Shown: positions 46,106 to 55,912, counted from the first letter of the stretch. The stretch is DNA of 64,000 nucleotides from Salinisphaera hydrothermalis C41B8 (GCF_000732535.1 NZ_APNK01000001.1:62001-126000); one strand, 5' to 3'. A program made the numbers and translations. The notes: a model not told the origin generated them from the sequence alone.

Positions 46106-49100
46106 GGTCATTCCCGTCATTGGTCTCGTCGCGCCGCTCCAGCGCATCGGGCTTTTCGTCGTCATCGCCGGATCGCTTGCCGCGCATACGGGCCAGTTTA
46201 TCCGAGCCGCGCTCGATCAGGTCATAAGCCAACGGCACGAACAGAATCGCGAACAGGGTCGCCGCCAGCATACCGCCGATCACTGCGGTCCCGATGGCGA
46301 TACGGCTGTTGGCCGCGGCCCCGCTGGCCAGCGCCAGCGGCATACACGCCAGGATGAACGTCAGCGACGTCATCACGATCGGCCGGAAACGCAGCTTGGC
46401 CGCCGAATAGGCCGCATCGGCCGGCGACTTGCCCGTGCCCCGCTCGAGCACTGCGAATTCCACGATCAGAATCGCGTTCTTCGCGGCCAGGCCGATCAAT
46501 ACGAGCAGTCCGACGGTGAAGTATATATTGTTGTCGATACCCCGCAGCCAGACCGAAAGGTAGGCGCCCAGTGCCGCGAACGGCACGGCGGTGATCACCG
46601 CCAGCGGCAGACTCCATTTCTCGTATTGCGCGGCGAGAATCAGAAACACCATGACCACGCCGAACACGAGCGCGATCACCGCGGAACTGCCGACGTGCTC
46701 GGCCTGGTAGGCCGTGCCGGTGAACTCGAACTGGAAATTCGAGCCCAGCGTCTTCTGGGCCACCTGCTGGATCGCCGCGTTGGCCTGACCCGAACTGTAG
46801 CCCGGCGCCGGCGAGCCCATGATCTTGGCCGCCGGGAACACGTTGAACCGCTGCACCACGTCGGCCGACGACGTGCGCTTGACGCTGGTCAACGATGAGA
46901 CCGGAATCATGTCGCCGGTCTTGTCCGACTTCACGAACACCTGGCGCAGATCATCGGGATGCATCCGATACTGCGCATCGGCCTGCAGGCGGACCTGCCA
47001 GTTCCGGCCCAGGAAACTGAACTGGTTGACGTAGAGCTGGCCGAAGGTGGACTGCAGGGTATCGAACAGGCTCTTGATCGGCACACCCAGCTCCTTGGCC
47101 TTTTCCCGATCCACGGTGAGCTTGTAGCGCGGCACGTCGGTGCTCAGCGTCGTGCGCACCCGCTGCAGTTCCGGGCGCTTGTTGGCCGCGGCCACCAGTT
47201 TCTGAGCCTTCTGATACAGCTCGTTGTAGTCTGCCCCCTTGCGATCCTGAAGATAGCCTTCAAAACCACCCGTGGTGGACAGACCGATGATTGGCGGCGG
47301 GTTGAAGGCCAGGATCTGGGCGTCGGACATCTTCGCGCCGATGCCGAATACCTGGTTGACCAGATCGAACGAGGTCGCATCGCGATCGCCCCAGTCCTTT
47401 AGGGTCAGAAAGGCGATGCCGGCCCAGGTACGCGGTGAATTGGCCAGAAAATCGTACCCGGGCACGCTGACCATGCTTTCAATGCCGGACAGACCCGACA
47501 CGTTATCGTGCAACTGCTGACTGACTTTCCCGGTGCGCTGCAGCGACGCGCCGGGCGGCAGCTGATAGACCGCGAATATGTATCCCTGGTCCTCCTGCGG
47601 CACGAGCCCGGACGATACCTGGGTCGATACCAGCCAGGTCGACGCGATCACGCCCAAGAAAAGCAGTACGCCCAGCGCCGCCCGCTTGAGCAGGAAATTG
47701 ACGCCCCATAGATAAGCATTCGCTGCTTTGTCGAACCCTCGATTGAACGTTCGGAAGAAGACGTTCTTCTTTTCCTTGGACGGCTTGAGAAACAGCGCCG
47801 ACAGCGCCGGCGTCAGGGTGAGCGCGACAAAGCCGGAGATGACCACCGACACCGCGATCGTGATCGCGAACTGGCTGTACATCTGGCCCGACAGGCCGCC
47901 GAGAAAACCGACCGGCACGAACACCGCGTTCAGGGCCAGCACCACGGCGATCACCGGGCCGCTGACCTCTTCCATGGCCTTGATGGCGGCCTGTCTTGGC
48001 GGCGCCTTTTCCTCGGTCATGATGCGCTCGATGTTCTCGATCACGATAATCGCATCGTCGACCACCAGACCGATGGCCAGGATCATGCCGAACAGCGTCA
48101 GCAGATTGATCGAGAAACCGAGCAGATAGATGCCCGCGAACGCACCGACCACCGCGACCGGGACCGCCAGCAACGGAATCAGAGTGGCCCAGAAGTTCTG
48201 CAGGAACAGGAAGATGACCGCGATCACCAGCAGCAGCGAGATGAAGAAGGTGAAGATCACCTCATCGATCGACGCTTGCACGAACTTCGTGGTGTTGAAC
48301 GGAATATCGTACTTGAGCCCCTGCGGCAGATTCTCGCCGATCTGCTGCAATTTATCGCGGACACGCTGGGCCGTGGCCAGCGCGTTCGCGCCCGGCTGCA
48401 GATAGACGGCCGCGGGTACCGCCGGCTTGCCGTTGAACGATTGCTCGGTCGAATAGGACTGCGGCCCGAGCTCGATGCGCGCCACGTCTTTCAGATGCAG
48501 CACGCGCCCGTCGTCGGTCGAACGCAGAATGATGTTCTTGAACTGCTTCGGATTCGAAAACCGCCCGGCGGTACTCGCCGTGTAGGTAAAGGCGATATCC
48601 GCACCATCGGCATAAGGTCGGGCGCCAAAGCTGCCGGCCGCGAACTGCGAGTTCTGTTCGGAGATCGCGTTCTTGACGTCTTCGGTCGTGATGCCGTAAC
48701 GCGCCATCTTGGCCGGATCGAGCCAGATGCGCATGGAATAATCCTGCTGCGAGAACAGGCGCGCGTCACCAACCCCCGCCACACGCTTGAGCGGATCGAT
48801 GACGTTCACCAACATGTAGTTACTGATGAACGTCTCATCGAAGGACTGGTCCGGCGAGTAGAGCGTGAACACCTGCAGAATGCTGGTGGACTGCTTGCGC
48901 ACGGTCACACCGGTCTGCTGCACGGTGTCAGGCAGTTGCGACAACGCGGACTGCACGCGGTTGTTGACGTTAATCGTCGCCAGCTCGGGGTCGGTGCCGA
49001 CCTTGAAGCTGACGTTGAGCTGCATCTGCCCGGCGTCCGACGACGTCGAGGTCATGTAGATCATGTCCTGGACGCCGTTGATCTCGGTCTCCAGCGGAGC

Positions 49101-49289
49101 CGCCACCGTGGTGGCGATATCCTCGGCGCTGGCGCCCGGATAGTTGGCGCGCACCACCACCTCGGGCGGCACCACGTCCGGATACTGCGAAATCGGCAGC
49201 GAGCGCATCGCCAGAACGCCCGACAGCGTGATGACGATGGACAGAACCGTCGCGAAAACCGGCCGGTCAATGAAAAACTTCGATAGCAC
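46095..49289 (-). CDS. RND multidrug efflux pump inner membrane subunit (AcrB/MexB-like)
   Basis: A 1064-residue HAE1-type RND transporter. The proton-relay aspartates are Asp411 and Asp412 in VVDDAIIVIEN, and the lysine is Lys937 in LAAKNAILIVEFA. It has the N-terminal FFIDRPVFATVLSIVITLSG, SISQYPDVVPPEVVVRANYPGAS-type (as PISQYPDVVPPEVVV) entry, and the FXSK-like ends expected of AcrB. The C-terminus is a charged, Asp-rich tail. It assembles with the adaptor upstream and the OprM-like channel downstream, pumping drugs, detergents or solvents. It belongs to the operon repressed by the divergent TetR regulator. Confidence 0.95.
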   Translation of the reverse strand: MLSKFFIDRPVFATVLSIVITLSGVLAMRSLPISQYPDVVPPEVVVRANYPGASAEDIATTVAAPLETEINGVQDMIYMTSTSSDAGQMQLNVSFKVGTDPELATINVNNRVQSALSQLPDTVQQTGVTVRKQSTSILQVFTLYSPDQSFDETFISNYMLVNVIDPLKRVAGVGDARLFSQQDYSMRIWLDPAKMARYGITTEDVKNAISEQNSQFAAGSFGARPYADGADIAFTYTASTAGRFSNPKQFKNIILRSTDDGRVLHLKDVARIELGPQSYSTEQSFNGKPAVPAAVYLQPGANALATAQRVRDKLQQIGENLPQGLKYDIPFNTTKFVQASIDEVIFTFFISLLLVIAVIFLFLQNFWATLIPLLAVPVAVVGAFAGIYLLGFSINLLTLFGMILAIGLVVDDAIIVIENIERIMTEEKAPPRQAAIKAMEEVSGPVIAVVLALNAVFVPVGFLGGLSGQMYSQFAITIAVSVVISGFVALTLTPALSALFLKPSKEKKNVFFRTFNRGFDKAANAYLWGVNFLLKRAALGVLLFLGVIASTWLVSTQVSSGLVPQEDQGYIFAVYQLPPGASLQRTGKVSQQLHDNVSGLSGIESMVSVPGYDFLANSPRTWAGIAFLTLKDWGDRDATSFDLVNQVFGIGAKMSDAQILAFNPPPIIGLSTTGGFEGYLQDRKGADYNELYQKAQKLVAAANKRPELQRVRTTLSTDVPRYKLTVDREKAKELGVPIKSLFDTLQSTFGQLYVNQFSFLGRNWQVRLQADAQYRMHPDDLRQVFVKSDKTGDMIPVSSLTSVKRTSSADVVQRFNVFPAAKIMGSPAPGYSSGQANAAIQQVAQKTLGSNFQFEFTGTAYQAEHVGSSAVIALVFGVVMVFLILAAQYEKWSLPLAVITAVPFAALGAYLSVWLRGIDNNIYFTVGLLVLIGLAAKNAILIVEFAVLERGTGKSPADAAYSAAKLRFRPIVMTSLTFILACMPLALASGAAANSRIAIGTAVIGGMLAATLFAILFVPLAYDLIERGSDKLARMRGKRSGDDDEKPDALERRDETNDGNDHDA

Positions 49290-49303
49290 GAGAAAGTCCT
49301 CTG

Positions 49304-50560
49304 CTAACCGTTGTGCTGCGACGAACCGTCGTCAGCCGATGATGTCGAATCCTGCTGATCGGCATTGCCGTGCCCGCCCTTGTCGGCCGGGCTTCCGGCG
49401 TTGCTCTGCTGGTCCTGCTTCACCTTGACCGGTGCGCCGGACTTGAGGGTTCCGAGACCACTCGTGACGACTTGATCGCCGGCCTTGAGCCCGTCGGTAA
49501 TGACCTGCCCCTGAGCGGTGTTCGGCCCGAGCTTGACGGCCACGGCTTTCGCCTTGCCGTTTTCGACCACGAACACCTGGGTCTGCTGGCCGCTGGCGAT
49601 TGCCGCCTCGGGCACCGTGATCGCGTGCTGCAGCGTCTGGATACGCAGGCGCACACGCACATACCGGCCCGGCATGAGCTGATTGTGCGGATTCTTCACG
49701 ATCGCACGCAGGCGCACCGTGCCGGTATCCGGATCGATGGTGCTCTGGGTGAAGTCGACATCGGCCTTGTAGGGAAAATCCTGACCGTTGTTGAGAATGA
49801 TCGTGGCCTCGCGCGTGGCTTCGTCGCTGCTCTGCTTGCCCATCTCGGACAGCGCTTTCTGGCGCGCGAAGGCATCGTCTTCGGGCAGCGCGAACAGCAC
49901 GTAGACCGGGTCCAGCTGGGTAATGGTCGTCAGCTGGGTCTGATTGGCCTGCACGAGCGACCCAAGGTCGACGTCACGCAGACTGGTCACGCCGGTGATC
50001 GGCGCCTTGACCCGGGTGTAATTCAGATCGATCTGCGCCGATTCGAGATTGGCCTTGGCCTGTTGCACCGCGGCCTGGTCCGACTGGTAGGTCGACAACG
50101 CCTGATCGCGTTCGGCCTGACTGACCGCGTTGGCCTTGTAGAGCTTGCGCGTGCGTTTCCAGATCCGACTGGAGTTGGACAGTGCGGCCCGGGCGCTGGC
50201 GAGCTGCGCCTTACGCTGGTCCACCGTCGCCTGATAAGGCTTCGGGTCGATCTTGAACAGCAGATCGCCCTTGTGGACGATCGAGCCTTCGTCGTAGTTC
50301 TTCGACTCGAGAATACCCGTGACCCGGCCGATGACCTTGGCGGTCTGCTTGCCCTGCACACGGCCGGGATATTCGGCATACACATCGACCGAATGCGGTT
50401 CGACCTTGACCGCATGCACCGGTGTCGGCGGGGTCTTGGCCTGTGCCTGGCCGCCCCCGCTGCCCTGACCGCATGCCGCGAGAACGACAGTGGCACTCAG
50501 AACAATCAGCGCCCGAAGCGCTAGAGCGCCTCGAGACGCTTCGTAGTCATTATTACGCAT
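49304..50560 (-). CDS. RND efflux periplasmic adaptor lipoprotein (AcrA/MexA-like)
   Basis: A 418-residue membrane fusion protein. Lipobox LAAC anchors it. The lipoyl halves (EYPGRVQGKQTAKVIGRVTGILESKNYDEGSIVHKGDLLFKIDP and APITGVTSLRDVDLGSLVQANQ) flank a helical hairpin, followed by beta-barrel and membrane-proximal domains. It ends with about 35 Ser/Asp/Gln/Gly residues that look disordered. First gene of the operon, transcribed from the promoter/operator at 50599-50627. Confidence 0.93.
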   Translation of the reverse strand: MRNNDYEASRGALALRALIVLSATVVLAACGQGSGGGQAQAKTPPTPVHAVKVEPHSVDVYAEYPGRVQGKQTAKVIGRVTGILESKNYDEGSIVHKGDLLFKIDPKPYQATVDQRKAQLASARAALSNSSRIWKRTRKLYKANAVSQAERDQALSTYQSDQAAVQQAKANLESAQIDLNYTRVKAPITGVTSLRDVDLGSLVQANQTQLTTITQLDPVYVLFALPEDDAFARQKALSEMGKQSSDEATREATIILNNGQDFPYKADVDFTQSTIDPDTGTVRLRAIVKNPHNQLMPGRYVRVRLRIQTLQHAITVPEAAIASGQQTQVFVVENGKAKAVAVKLGPNTAQGQVITDGLKAGDQVVTSGLGTLKSGAPVKVKQDQQSNAGSPADKGGHGNADQQDSTSSADDGSSQHNG

Positions 50561-50598
50561 ACCGCCGGATCCTGAGGTTGGGTTCCCTGATTACTCGC

Positions 50599-50627
50599 AT
50601 GATACATACATTCGTGTATGTATGTAA
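50599..50627 (-). promoter_or_regulatory. sigma-70 promoter of the RND operon with an AcrR-type operator
   Basis: On the minus strand, TTACAT (50627-50622) and TATCAT (50604-50599) are 17 bases apart. Between and overlapping them, at 50603-50626, lies a 24-base near-palindrome with arms TACATACA and TGTATGTA. It matches the E. coli AcrR box at 22 of 24 positions by my count. Placing it across the spacer means a bound repressor would block RNA polymerase. Confidence 0.85.
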
Positions 50628-50675
50628 GATAGACACAGTCGCGCCCTATCGCGCGCGGCAGGCACGGACAGGACC

Positions 50676-51311
50676 ATGGCACGGAAGACGAAGACGGAAT
50701 CTGCCCAGACCCGGGCACGCATCCTCGATGCCGCCGAGACCGAGATGCTCGAACATGGCGTCACGCAGACGTCGCTCGAGCGTATCGCCCGGCGCGCCAA
50801 CGTCACGCGTGGCGCAATCTACTGGCATTTTGCCGACAAGACGGCATTGCTCGAAGCCATGGTTCAACGTACTGCCATGCCACTGCGTGATCTCCGCCAG
50901 TGTCTGGGCCAACACATCCCCGGTAACGAACCGATGCGCCTGATACGGGAAATGCTCCTGCATGGCATATCACGTCTGGCCAACGACGAACAGCATCGAC
51001 GCGTCTGCCATATCGTATTTCACCGCTGCGAGATGACCGAACGAGGACATGCCACCGGTCATCTACTCAGCGCGATGTTCGAGGACAGCCGTGAGGTCCT
51101 GGTCTCGCTGTGCGGCGAAATGTCGGCCATCTGCCCGCTGCGCGCGAGCCTGACCGCCGAGGATGCCGCGGATGTGCTGATCGCCTTCATGGTCGGACTG
51201 TATGAATGCAGCCTGCGCCATCCCGGGCTGTATTCGATCGAGCACAGCATGGAAGCCAAGGTCGACGCGCTGCTCGACGGCCTGTTCGAACGGCCCGAGG
51301 CCACAGGCTGA
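50676..51311 (+). CDS. TetR-family repressor (AcrR/TtgR-like)
   Basis: A 211-residue regulator, the usual length for AcrR/TtgR. The N-terminal helix-turn-helix matches the family (LERIARRANVTRGAIYWHFADKTALLEAM). The C-terminal ligand domain has the KGE-type layout with YECSLRHPGLYSIEHS near the end. It is divergent from the RND operon, and the operator at 50603-50626 is centred in the shared promoter region, so it probably represses both the pump and itself until a hydrophobic ligand binds. Confidence 0.93.
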   Translation: MARKTKTESAQTRARILDAAETEMLEHGVTQTSLERIARRANVTRGAIYWHFADKTALLEAMVQRTAMPLRDLRQCLGQHIPGNEPMRLIREMLLHGISRLANDEQHRRVCHIVFHRCEMTERGHATGHLLSAMFEDSREVLVSLCGEMSAICPLRASLTAEDAADVLIAFMVGLYECSLRHPGLYSIEHSMEAKVDALLDGLFERPEATG

Positions 51312-51329
51312 GCGCACTGGACACGGCGG

Positions 51330-52022
51330 TCAGCTGGAAGCGCGCTCCGCGATATATCCCCGGGCCGAGGACGGCCCCAGGTCGATCGGCCGATGCGGCC
51401 CCAAAAACCGCGGCCGGGTATGCAGAACATACAGATCCAGCACCGCCTTGACGCGCGCCAGATATTCGCGCGCCTCCGTGCGTAATGGCTGGCGCCGGTC
51501 CTCTTCCGGCCAGGTATAGCCGATCGCTTCGATGCCCTCGTGCTGGGCCAGAAACAGCGCCCGGTATTCGTGATAACGCTGCGACACGATCACGAACGCG
51601 TTCAGGCCGAAGATGCGCTGTGCCCGCACGATCGAATCGAGCGTCCGAAACCCGGCATAGTCGAGCGTGATAGCAGAATCCGGCACGCCGCGACGCCGCA
51701 GTGCCTGATACATCTTGCGCGGTTCGTTATACGCCCGACTCGGGTTGGCGCCGGACACCAGCAGATGCCGCACCCGGCCGTCATGATACAGCTGCGCGGC
51801 AGCCTTGATGCGATTGGTGAACAACGCGTTCGGGTTGCCAGTATGGGTATAGGGGCTGGTACCAAGCACGACCGCGAAATCGTAGACTGGCATGCGAGCG
51901 GGATCGTCGTAAATCCGCTCACGGGTACTGCCCAGCACCCAGGCATTGGCGGCAATGCCGAGCAGCAGCAGGCTACCGACCACGGTAACCGTCCAGCGCG
52001 AAATCTTGGCGAGCCGACCCAT
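51330..52022 (-). CDS. SanA/YdcF-family (DUF218) membrane protein
   Basis: A 230-residue protein starting with one transmembrane helix (residues about 10-28), then a DUF218 domain. Typical parts are DFAVVLGTSPYTHTGNPNALFTNRIKAAAQLYHDGRVRHLLVSG, then YRALFLAQHEGIEAIGY. This architecture is SanA, tied to envelope barrier function and vancomycin sensitivity in E. coli. ATG 52022 follows AGGGGAG and is the first residue of the helix-containing segment. It converges with the TetR gene, 18 bases apart. Confidence 0.88.
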   Translation of the reverse strand: MGRLAKISRWTVTVVGSLLLLGIAANAWVLGSTRERIYDDPARMPVYDFAVVLGTSPYTHTGNPNALFTNRIKAAAQLYHDGRVRHLLVSGANPSRAYNEPRKMYQALRRRGVPDSAITLDYAGFRTLDSIVRAQRIFGLNAFVIVSQRYHEYRALFLAQHEGIEAIGYTWPEEDRRQPLRTEAREYLARVKAVLDLYVLHTRPRFLGPHRPIDLGPSSARGYIAERASS

Positions 52023-52340
52023 GAACGCCGCGCTCCCCTTAGGCCGGATCCGGCTCGTCGCGGATCGCCTCCGCCCGGACAGCCCGGGGGCCCGAACCGG
52101 GCATCGTGGGCCACGTGAACCCCACGACACTCAAAATCGTCTGCTGGGACAGGGACATACCGTGCTCCGGGCGAAACGCGTCAGGCCAAAGCATCGGGTA
52201 AGCCGGATTTGGTGTCAACGCCCGAGATGCCGCAGAACGCCGCAGCAATTTGCAGCCAGCACCTGGCGCCAGCTTGTATGAGGGCCTCAACCGGCCCAGG
52301 CGCCGTTGTGCATTCAGGGCTTCGTTCGTCGAAGAAAAGA
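52023..52340. other. intergenic region, left part
   Basis: About 320 bases with no supported gene. A small hairpin (CTTCG, CGAAG) lies just before the inverted-repeat element starting at 52341. Nothing else is evident. Confidence 0.4.
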
Positions 52341-52535
52341 GATCCGCAGATGACGCAGATTAAACGGACGCGGTCGCGTTTTCGCGGTGTAGCAAATTCG
52401 AGGCCCTAACCCGCGCCGGCGTCGAACTCGAAGACTCGCCTTGGGAACAACGCCTCAACAGCGGTTCGCGCCCCGCTCGAAATCGCTCTTTCCACGACTA
52501 ACCGCCATCTGTGTCATCGGCGAAATCTGCGGATC
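52341..52535. repeat. 195-base inverted-repeat element (MITE-like)
   Basis: The left end reads GATCCGCAGATGACGCAGAT and the right end, in reverse complement, reads GATCCGCAGATTTCGCCGAT, so the first 11 bases match exactly and the similarity continues imperfectly. The 150 bases between hold no ORF. Such a palindromic layout in a non-coding gap suggests a non-autonomous element or REP-like repeat. No target-site duplication or transposase is visible. Confidence 0.5.
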
Positions 52536-52619
52536 AATGCCTTCAGGGACGAAGAGACAGATCACACGGCTGCCCAAACCACGTATGTGGCGAAACACGT
52601 GCGCATGACCTCGCCAGAG

Positions 52620-53798
52620 CTAGCCCGATAGCTCCGCCACCGCCGCGTCGAGCCCGTTCGGCGTCAGTTCGTACATACGGTCGTCCATCAGTTCACGCGT
52701 CATCTGAATCGACGGCGTGTACGCCCAGCGCTGGCGCGGCTCCGGGTTGAGCCATACGGCATGCGGGAATGCATCCAGCAGCCGCCGCAGCCAGACTTGG
52801 CCGGACTCGGCGTTCCAGTGTTCGACGGAACCGCCCGGATAGGCAATTTCGTACGGGCTCATGGTCGCGTCGCCGACGAAAATCGCGCGGTACTCGTGAT
52901 CGAAGGTATGACAGATCTCGTGGGTGTCGAAACGCTCGCTGCGACGCCGGGCATTGTCGCGCCACAGCCCTTCGTACGGGAAGTTGTGAAAATAGAAATA
53001 TTCGAGATGCTGGAATTCGGCGCGGACGGCCGAAAACAGGCTTTCACAGACGGCGACGTGGTCGTCCATCGAGCCGCCGACATCGAAGAACACCAACAGC
53101 TTGACGGCATTTCGTCGCTCCGGGCGCATCACCAGATCGAGGTGACCGGCGTTTCTGGCCGTACCCCGGATGGTGGCCTCCAGATCGAGTTCGTCGGCCG
53201 CGCCTTCGCGCGCGAAGCGCCGCAGGCGGCGCAACGCCATCTTGATGTTGCGCGTGCCGATCTCGCGATCACCGTCCAGATCGGCGAACTCACGTTTGTC
53301 CCAGACCTTGACCGCGCGTCGATGGCGCGATCGATCCTGGCCGATACGAATACCTTCGGGGTTGAAGCCGAACGCACCGAACGGCGAGCGTCCGGCCGTG
53401 CCGATCCATTTGTTGCCGCCCTGGTGCCGCTCGCCCTGCTCCTCCAGGCGCTGTTTGAGCGTTTCCATGAGCTTGTCCCAGCCACCGAGTGCCTCGATCT
53501 CGGCCTTCTGTTCCTCGCTGAGTTCCAGCTCACCACGCTTGTCCAGCCATTCCTGCGGGATGACGGTTTCGGGATCGAGCGGCAACGCCGCAATGCCCTC
53601 GAAGTAATGCGCAAAAACCTGATCGAAGCGATCGAACAGCGCTTCATCCTTGATCAGCGAGGCTCGCGCCAGATGATAGAACTGCGTGACACTCATGCCC
53701 GCGACATGGGCATCCAGCGCCTCGAGCAGTGTCAGGAACTCGGTCACCGAGGGTTTCAGCCCGGCATCGCGTAGTTCGTAGAAGAATTCGACCAGCAT
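52620..53798 (-). CDS. von Willebrand factor A (CoxE-like) protein, partner of MoxR
   Basis: A 392-residue VWA-domain protein. The metal-binding (MIDAS) motif reads D-V-G-G-S-M starting at Asp239 (canonical DxSxS with Gly in the second Ser position, as usual for this family), and is preceded by a conserved helical domain. The upstream MoxR-type ATPase (14 bases away) is the standard partner: MoxR/VWA pairs remodel or load cofactors into other complexes. The target here is unknown. It is the last gene of tkt-gapA-pgk-moxR-vwa. ATG 53798 opens exactly at MLVEFFYELRDAGL, a common start for the family. Confidence 0.86.
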   Translation of the reverse strand: MLVEFFYELRDAGLKPSVTEFLTLLEALDAHVAGMSVTQFYHLARASLIKDEALFDRFDQVFAHYFEGIAALPLDPETVIPQEWLDKRGELELSEEQKAEIEALGGWDKLMETLKQRLEEQGERHQGGNKWIGTAGRSPFGAFGFNPEGIRIGQDRSRHRRAVKVWDKREFADLDGDREIGTRNIKMALRRLRRFAREGAADELDLEATIRGTARNAGHLDLVMRPERRNAVKLLVFFDVGGSMDDHVAVCESLFSAVRAEFQHLEYFYFHNFPYEGLWRDNARRRSERFDTHEICHTFDHEYRAIFVGDATMSPYEIAYPGGSVEHWNAESGQVWLRRLLDAFPHAVWLNPEPRQRWAYTPSIQMTRELMDDRMYELTPNGLDAAVAELSG

Positions 53799-53812
53799 GG
53801 CCGGCTCAGGCT

Positions 53813-54661
53813 CTAACGGCGGCCGCGCCGGCTCATGAAGGCGAGCCGCTCGAACAGATGCACGTCCTGTTCGTTCTTGAGCAAGGCCCCGTGCATGGGC
53901 GGCAACGCATCGGCCGCGTCGCCGTGTAGCGCCTCGGCCGGGATGTCCTCGGCCAGCAGCAATTTCAACCAGTCGAGCAGTTCCGAGGTCGACGGCTTTT
54001 TCTTGATGCCGGGTACATCGCGGATATCGAAGAACAGATCGAGCGCATCGGACAGCAGGCGCGCCTTGATGCCCGGGAAATGCACGTCGACAATCTCCTT
54101 CATCGTGTCCTTGTCGGGGAACGCGATGAAGTGGAAAAAGCAGCGGCGCAAAAACGCGTCCGGCAGCTCTTTCTCGTTGTTCGACGTGATGATGATGATC
54201 GGCCGGTGGCGCGCGGCGATCGTCTGGCGTGTCTCGTACACGTCGAACGCCATGCGATCGAGTTCGCGCAACAGATCGTTGGGGAATTCGATATCGGCCT
54301 TGTCGATTTCGTCGATCAGCAGCACCGGCTGCTCGTCGGCGGTGAAGCAATCCCACAACGGTCCGGGCACGATGTAGTTGGAAATGTCGTGCACTTGCGC
54401 ATCGCCGAGCTGCGAGTCCCGCAGGCGCGACACCGCATCGTACTCGTACAGCCCCTGGGCCGCCTTGGTCGTGGACTTGATATGCCACTGGAACAGGGGC
54501 TTGCCCAGCCCGGCCGCGATCTCTTCGGCGAGCATCGTCTTGCCGGTGCCGGGCTCGCCCTTGATGAGCAGCGGCCGTGCCAAGGTCACGGCCGCATTGA
54601 CGGCCAGCTTGAGATCGTCGGTCGCAACGTAGCGCTCGGTGCCCTCGAACTGGCGGCTCAT
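53813..54661 (-). CDS. MoxR-family AAA+ ATPase
   Basis: A 282-residue AAA+ ATPase. Walker A is GEPGTGKT (residues 35-42), Walker B is VLLIDEIDKAD, and sensor 1 is IIITSNNEKELPDAFLRRCFFHFI. This is the MoxR/CoxD-type fold that works with VWA-domain partners in ATP-driven assembly of other proteins. It begins 10 bases after pgk and ends 14 bases before the VWA gene, so pgk, moxR and vwa probably share a transcript. Function in this organism is inference. Confidence 0.9.
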   Translation of the reverse strand: MSRQFEGTERYVATDDLKLAVNAAVTLARPLLIKGEPGTGKTMLAEEIAAGLGKPLFQWHIKSTTKAAQGLYEYDAVSRLRDSQLGDAQVHDISNYIVPGPLWDCFTADEQPVLLIDEIDKADIEFPNDLLRELDRMAFDVYETRQTIAARHRPIIIITSNNEKELPDAFLRRCFFHFIAFPDKDTMKEIVDVHFPGIKARLLSDALDLFFDIRDVPGIKKKPSTSELLDWLKLLLAEDIPAEALHGDAADALPPMHGALLKNEQDVHLFERLAFMSRRGRR

Positions 54662-54671
54662 ACTCGTCCCC

Positions 54672-55850
54672 TTACTTGCTACGGGCTTCGAGCGCAGCGA
54701 TCGCCGGCAAGGTCTTGCCTTCCAGGAATTCCAGGAATGCTCCGCCGCCGGTCGAGATATAGGACACCTGGTCACCGATGCCGTATTTCTCGATCGCCGC
54801 CAGCGTGTCACCGCCCCCGGCAATGGAGAACGCGTCGCTCTCGGCGATCGCGCGGGCCAGCGCTTCGGTGCCGCCACCGAACTGGTCGATCTCGAACACG
54901 CCCACCGGGCCGTTCCAGACGATGGTGCCGGCATTCTTGAGAATCGCGGCCATCTGCTCGCGCGCCTTCGGGCCGATATCGAGAATCATCTCGTTGTCGG
55001 CGACGTCGGCGATGTTGCGCGTCACCGCCTCGGCCGATTCCGAGAATTCGGTGGCCACGACGACATCCTCGGGCAACGGGATATCGCCACCGCGCGAGCG
55101 GATGTCCTCCAGAATCGATTGCGCGGAATCGACCAGGTCCGCTTCATAGAGCGATCCGCCGACATCGTGCCCGGCCGCCGCCAGGAACGTATTGGCAATA
55201 CCGCCACCGACGATGAGCTGATCGGCCAGCGTGGCCAGCGATTTCAGCAGCTCGAGCTTGGACGAAACCTTGGAGCCGCCCACGATCACGACCAACGGGC
55301 GCTTCGGCTCGTTCATCGCCGCGCGCAGCGCATCAACTTCGGCGGTCAGCAACGGGCCGGCACAGGCAACCGGCGCGTAACGCGCCACGCCTTCGGTCGA
55401 TGCCTGGGCCCGATGCGCGGTGCCGAAGGCATCCATCACGTAAACATCGCACAGCGCGGCCATCTTTTTCGACAGCGCTTCGTCGTTGGCTTTTTCGCCG
55501 ACGTTGAAGCGCACGTTCTCGCAGACCACCATCTCGCCGTCGGCGACTTCGACGTGACCGTCGAGCCAGTCGGTGACCAGCGGCACGTCACGGCCGAGTT
55601 CGTCGGAGAGCCATTTCGCCACCGGTGCGAGGCTGTCTTCCTCGGACGGCTCACCCTCGGTCGGCCGGCCGAGATGCGCCATGACCATAACCTTCGCCCC
55701 GGCCGCCATGGCCTTTTTCATGGTGGGCAGCGACGCGCGCAGACGCGCGGCAGAAGTCACTTCGCCGTTTTTCACCGGCACGTTCAGATCCTCGCGGATC
55801 AGTACGCGTTTGCCGGCGAGATCGACGTCGTCCATCGAGAGCATGGTCAT
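54672..55850 (-). CDS. pgk: phosphoglycerate kinase
   Basis: Glycolytic enzyme converting 1,3-bisphosphoglycerate and ADP to 3-phosphoglycerate and ATP. The 392-residue protein has the usual bacterial length. The N-terminal [15 protein letters not shown]-type motif, [33 protein letters not shown] and the C-terminal [30 protein letters not shown] are all in place. ATG 55850 is preceded by AGGA six bases off. A possible promoter precedes it (55913-55941). Confidence 0.97.
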   Translation of the reverse strand: MTMLSMDDVDLAGKRVLIREDLNVPVKNGEVTSAARLRASLPTMKKAMAAGAKVMVMAHLGRPTEGEPSEEDSLAPVAKWLSDELGRDVPLVTDWLDGHVEVADGEMVVCENVRFNVGEKANDEALSKKMAALCDVYVMDAFGTAHRAQASTEGVARYAPVACAGPLLTAEVDALRAAMNEPKRPLVVIVGGSKVSSKLELLKSLATLADQLIVGGGIANTFLAAAGHDVGGSLYEADLVDSAQSILEDIRSRGGDIPLPEDVVVATEFSESAEAVTRNIADVADNEMILDIGPKAREQMAAILKNAGTIVWNGPVGVFEIDQFGGGTEALARAIAESDAFSIAGGGDTLAAIEKYGIGDQVSYISTGGGAFLEFLEGKTLPAIAALEARSK

Positions 55851-55912
55851 ATCGGTTCCTTGTTCGGAATATGAGGCTGTGCGCCGCAGCAAGGCGGCCG
55901 TGTTACGACAGG

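Noticed and set aside
52341-52535. CRISPR-like repeat pair
   Set aside because: There are only two copies and they are inverted, not direct, with no spacer array or cas genes.
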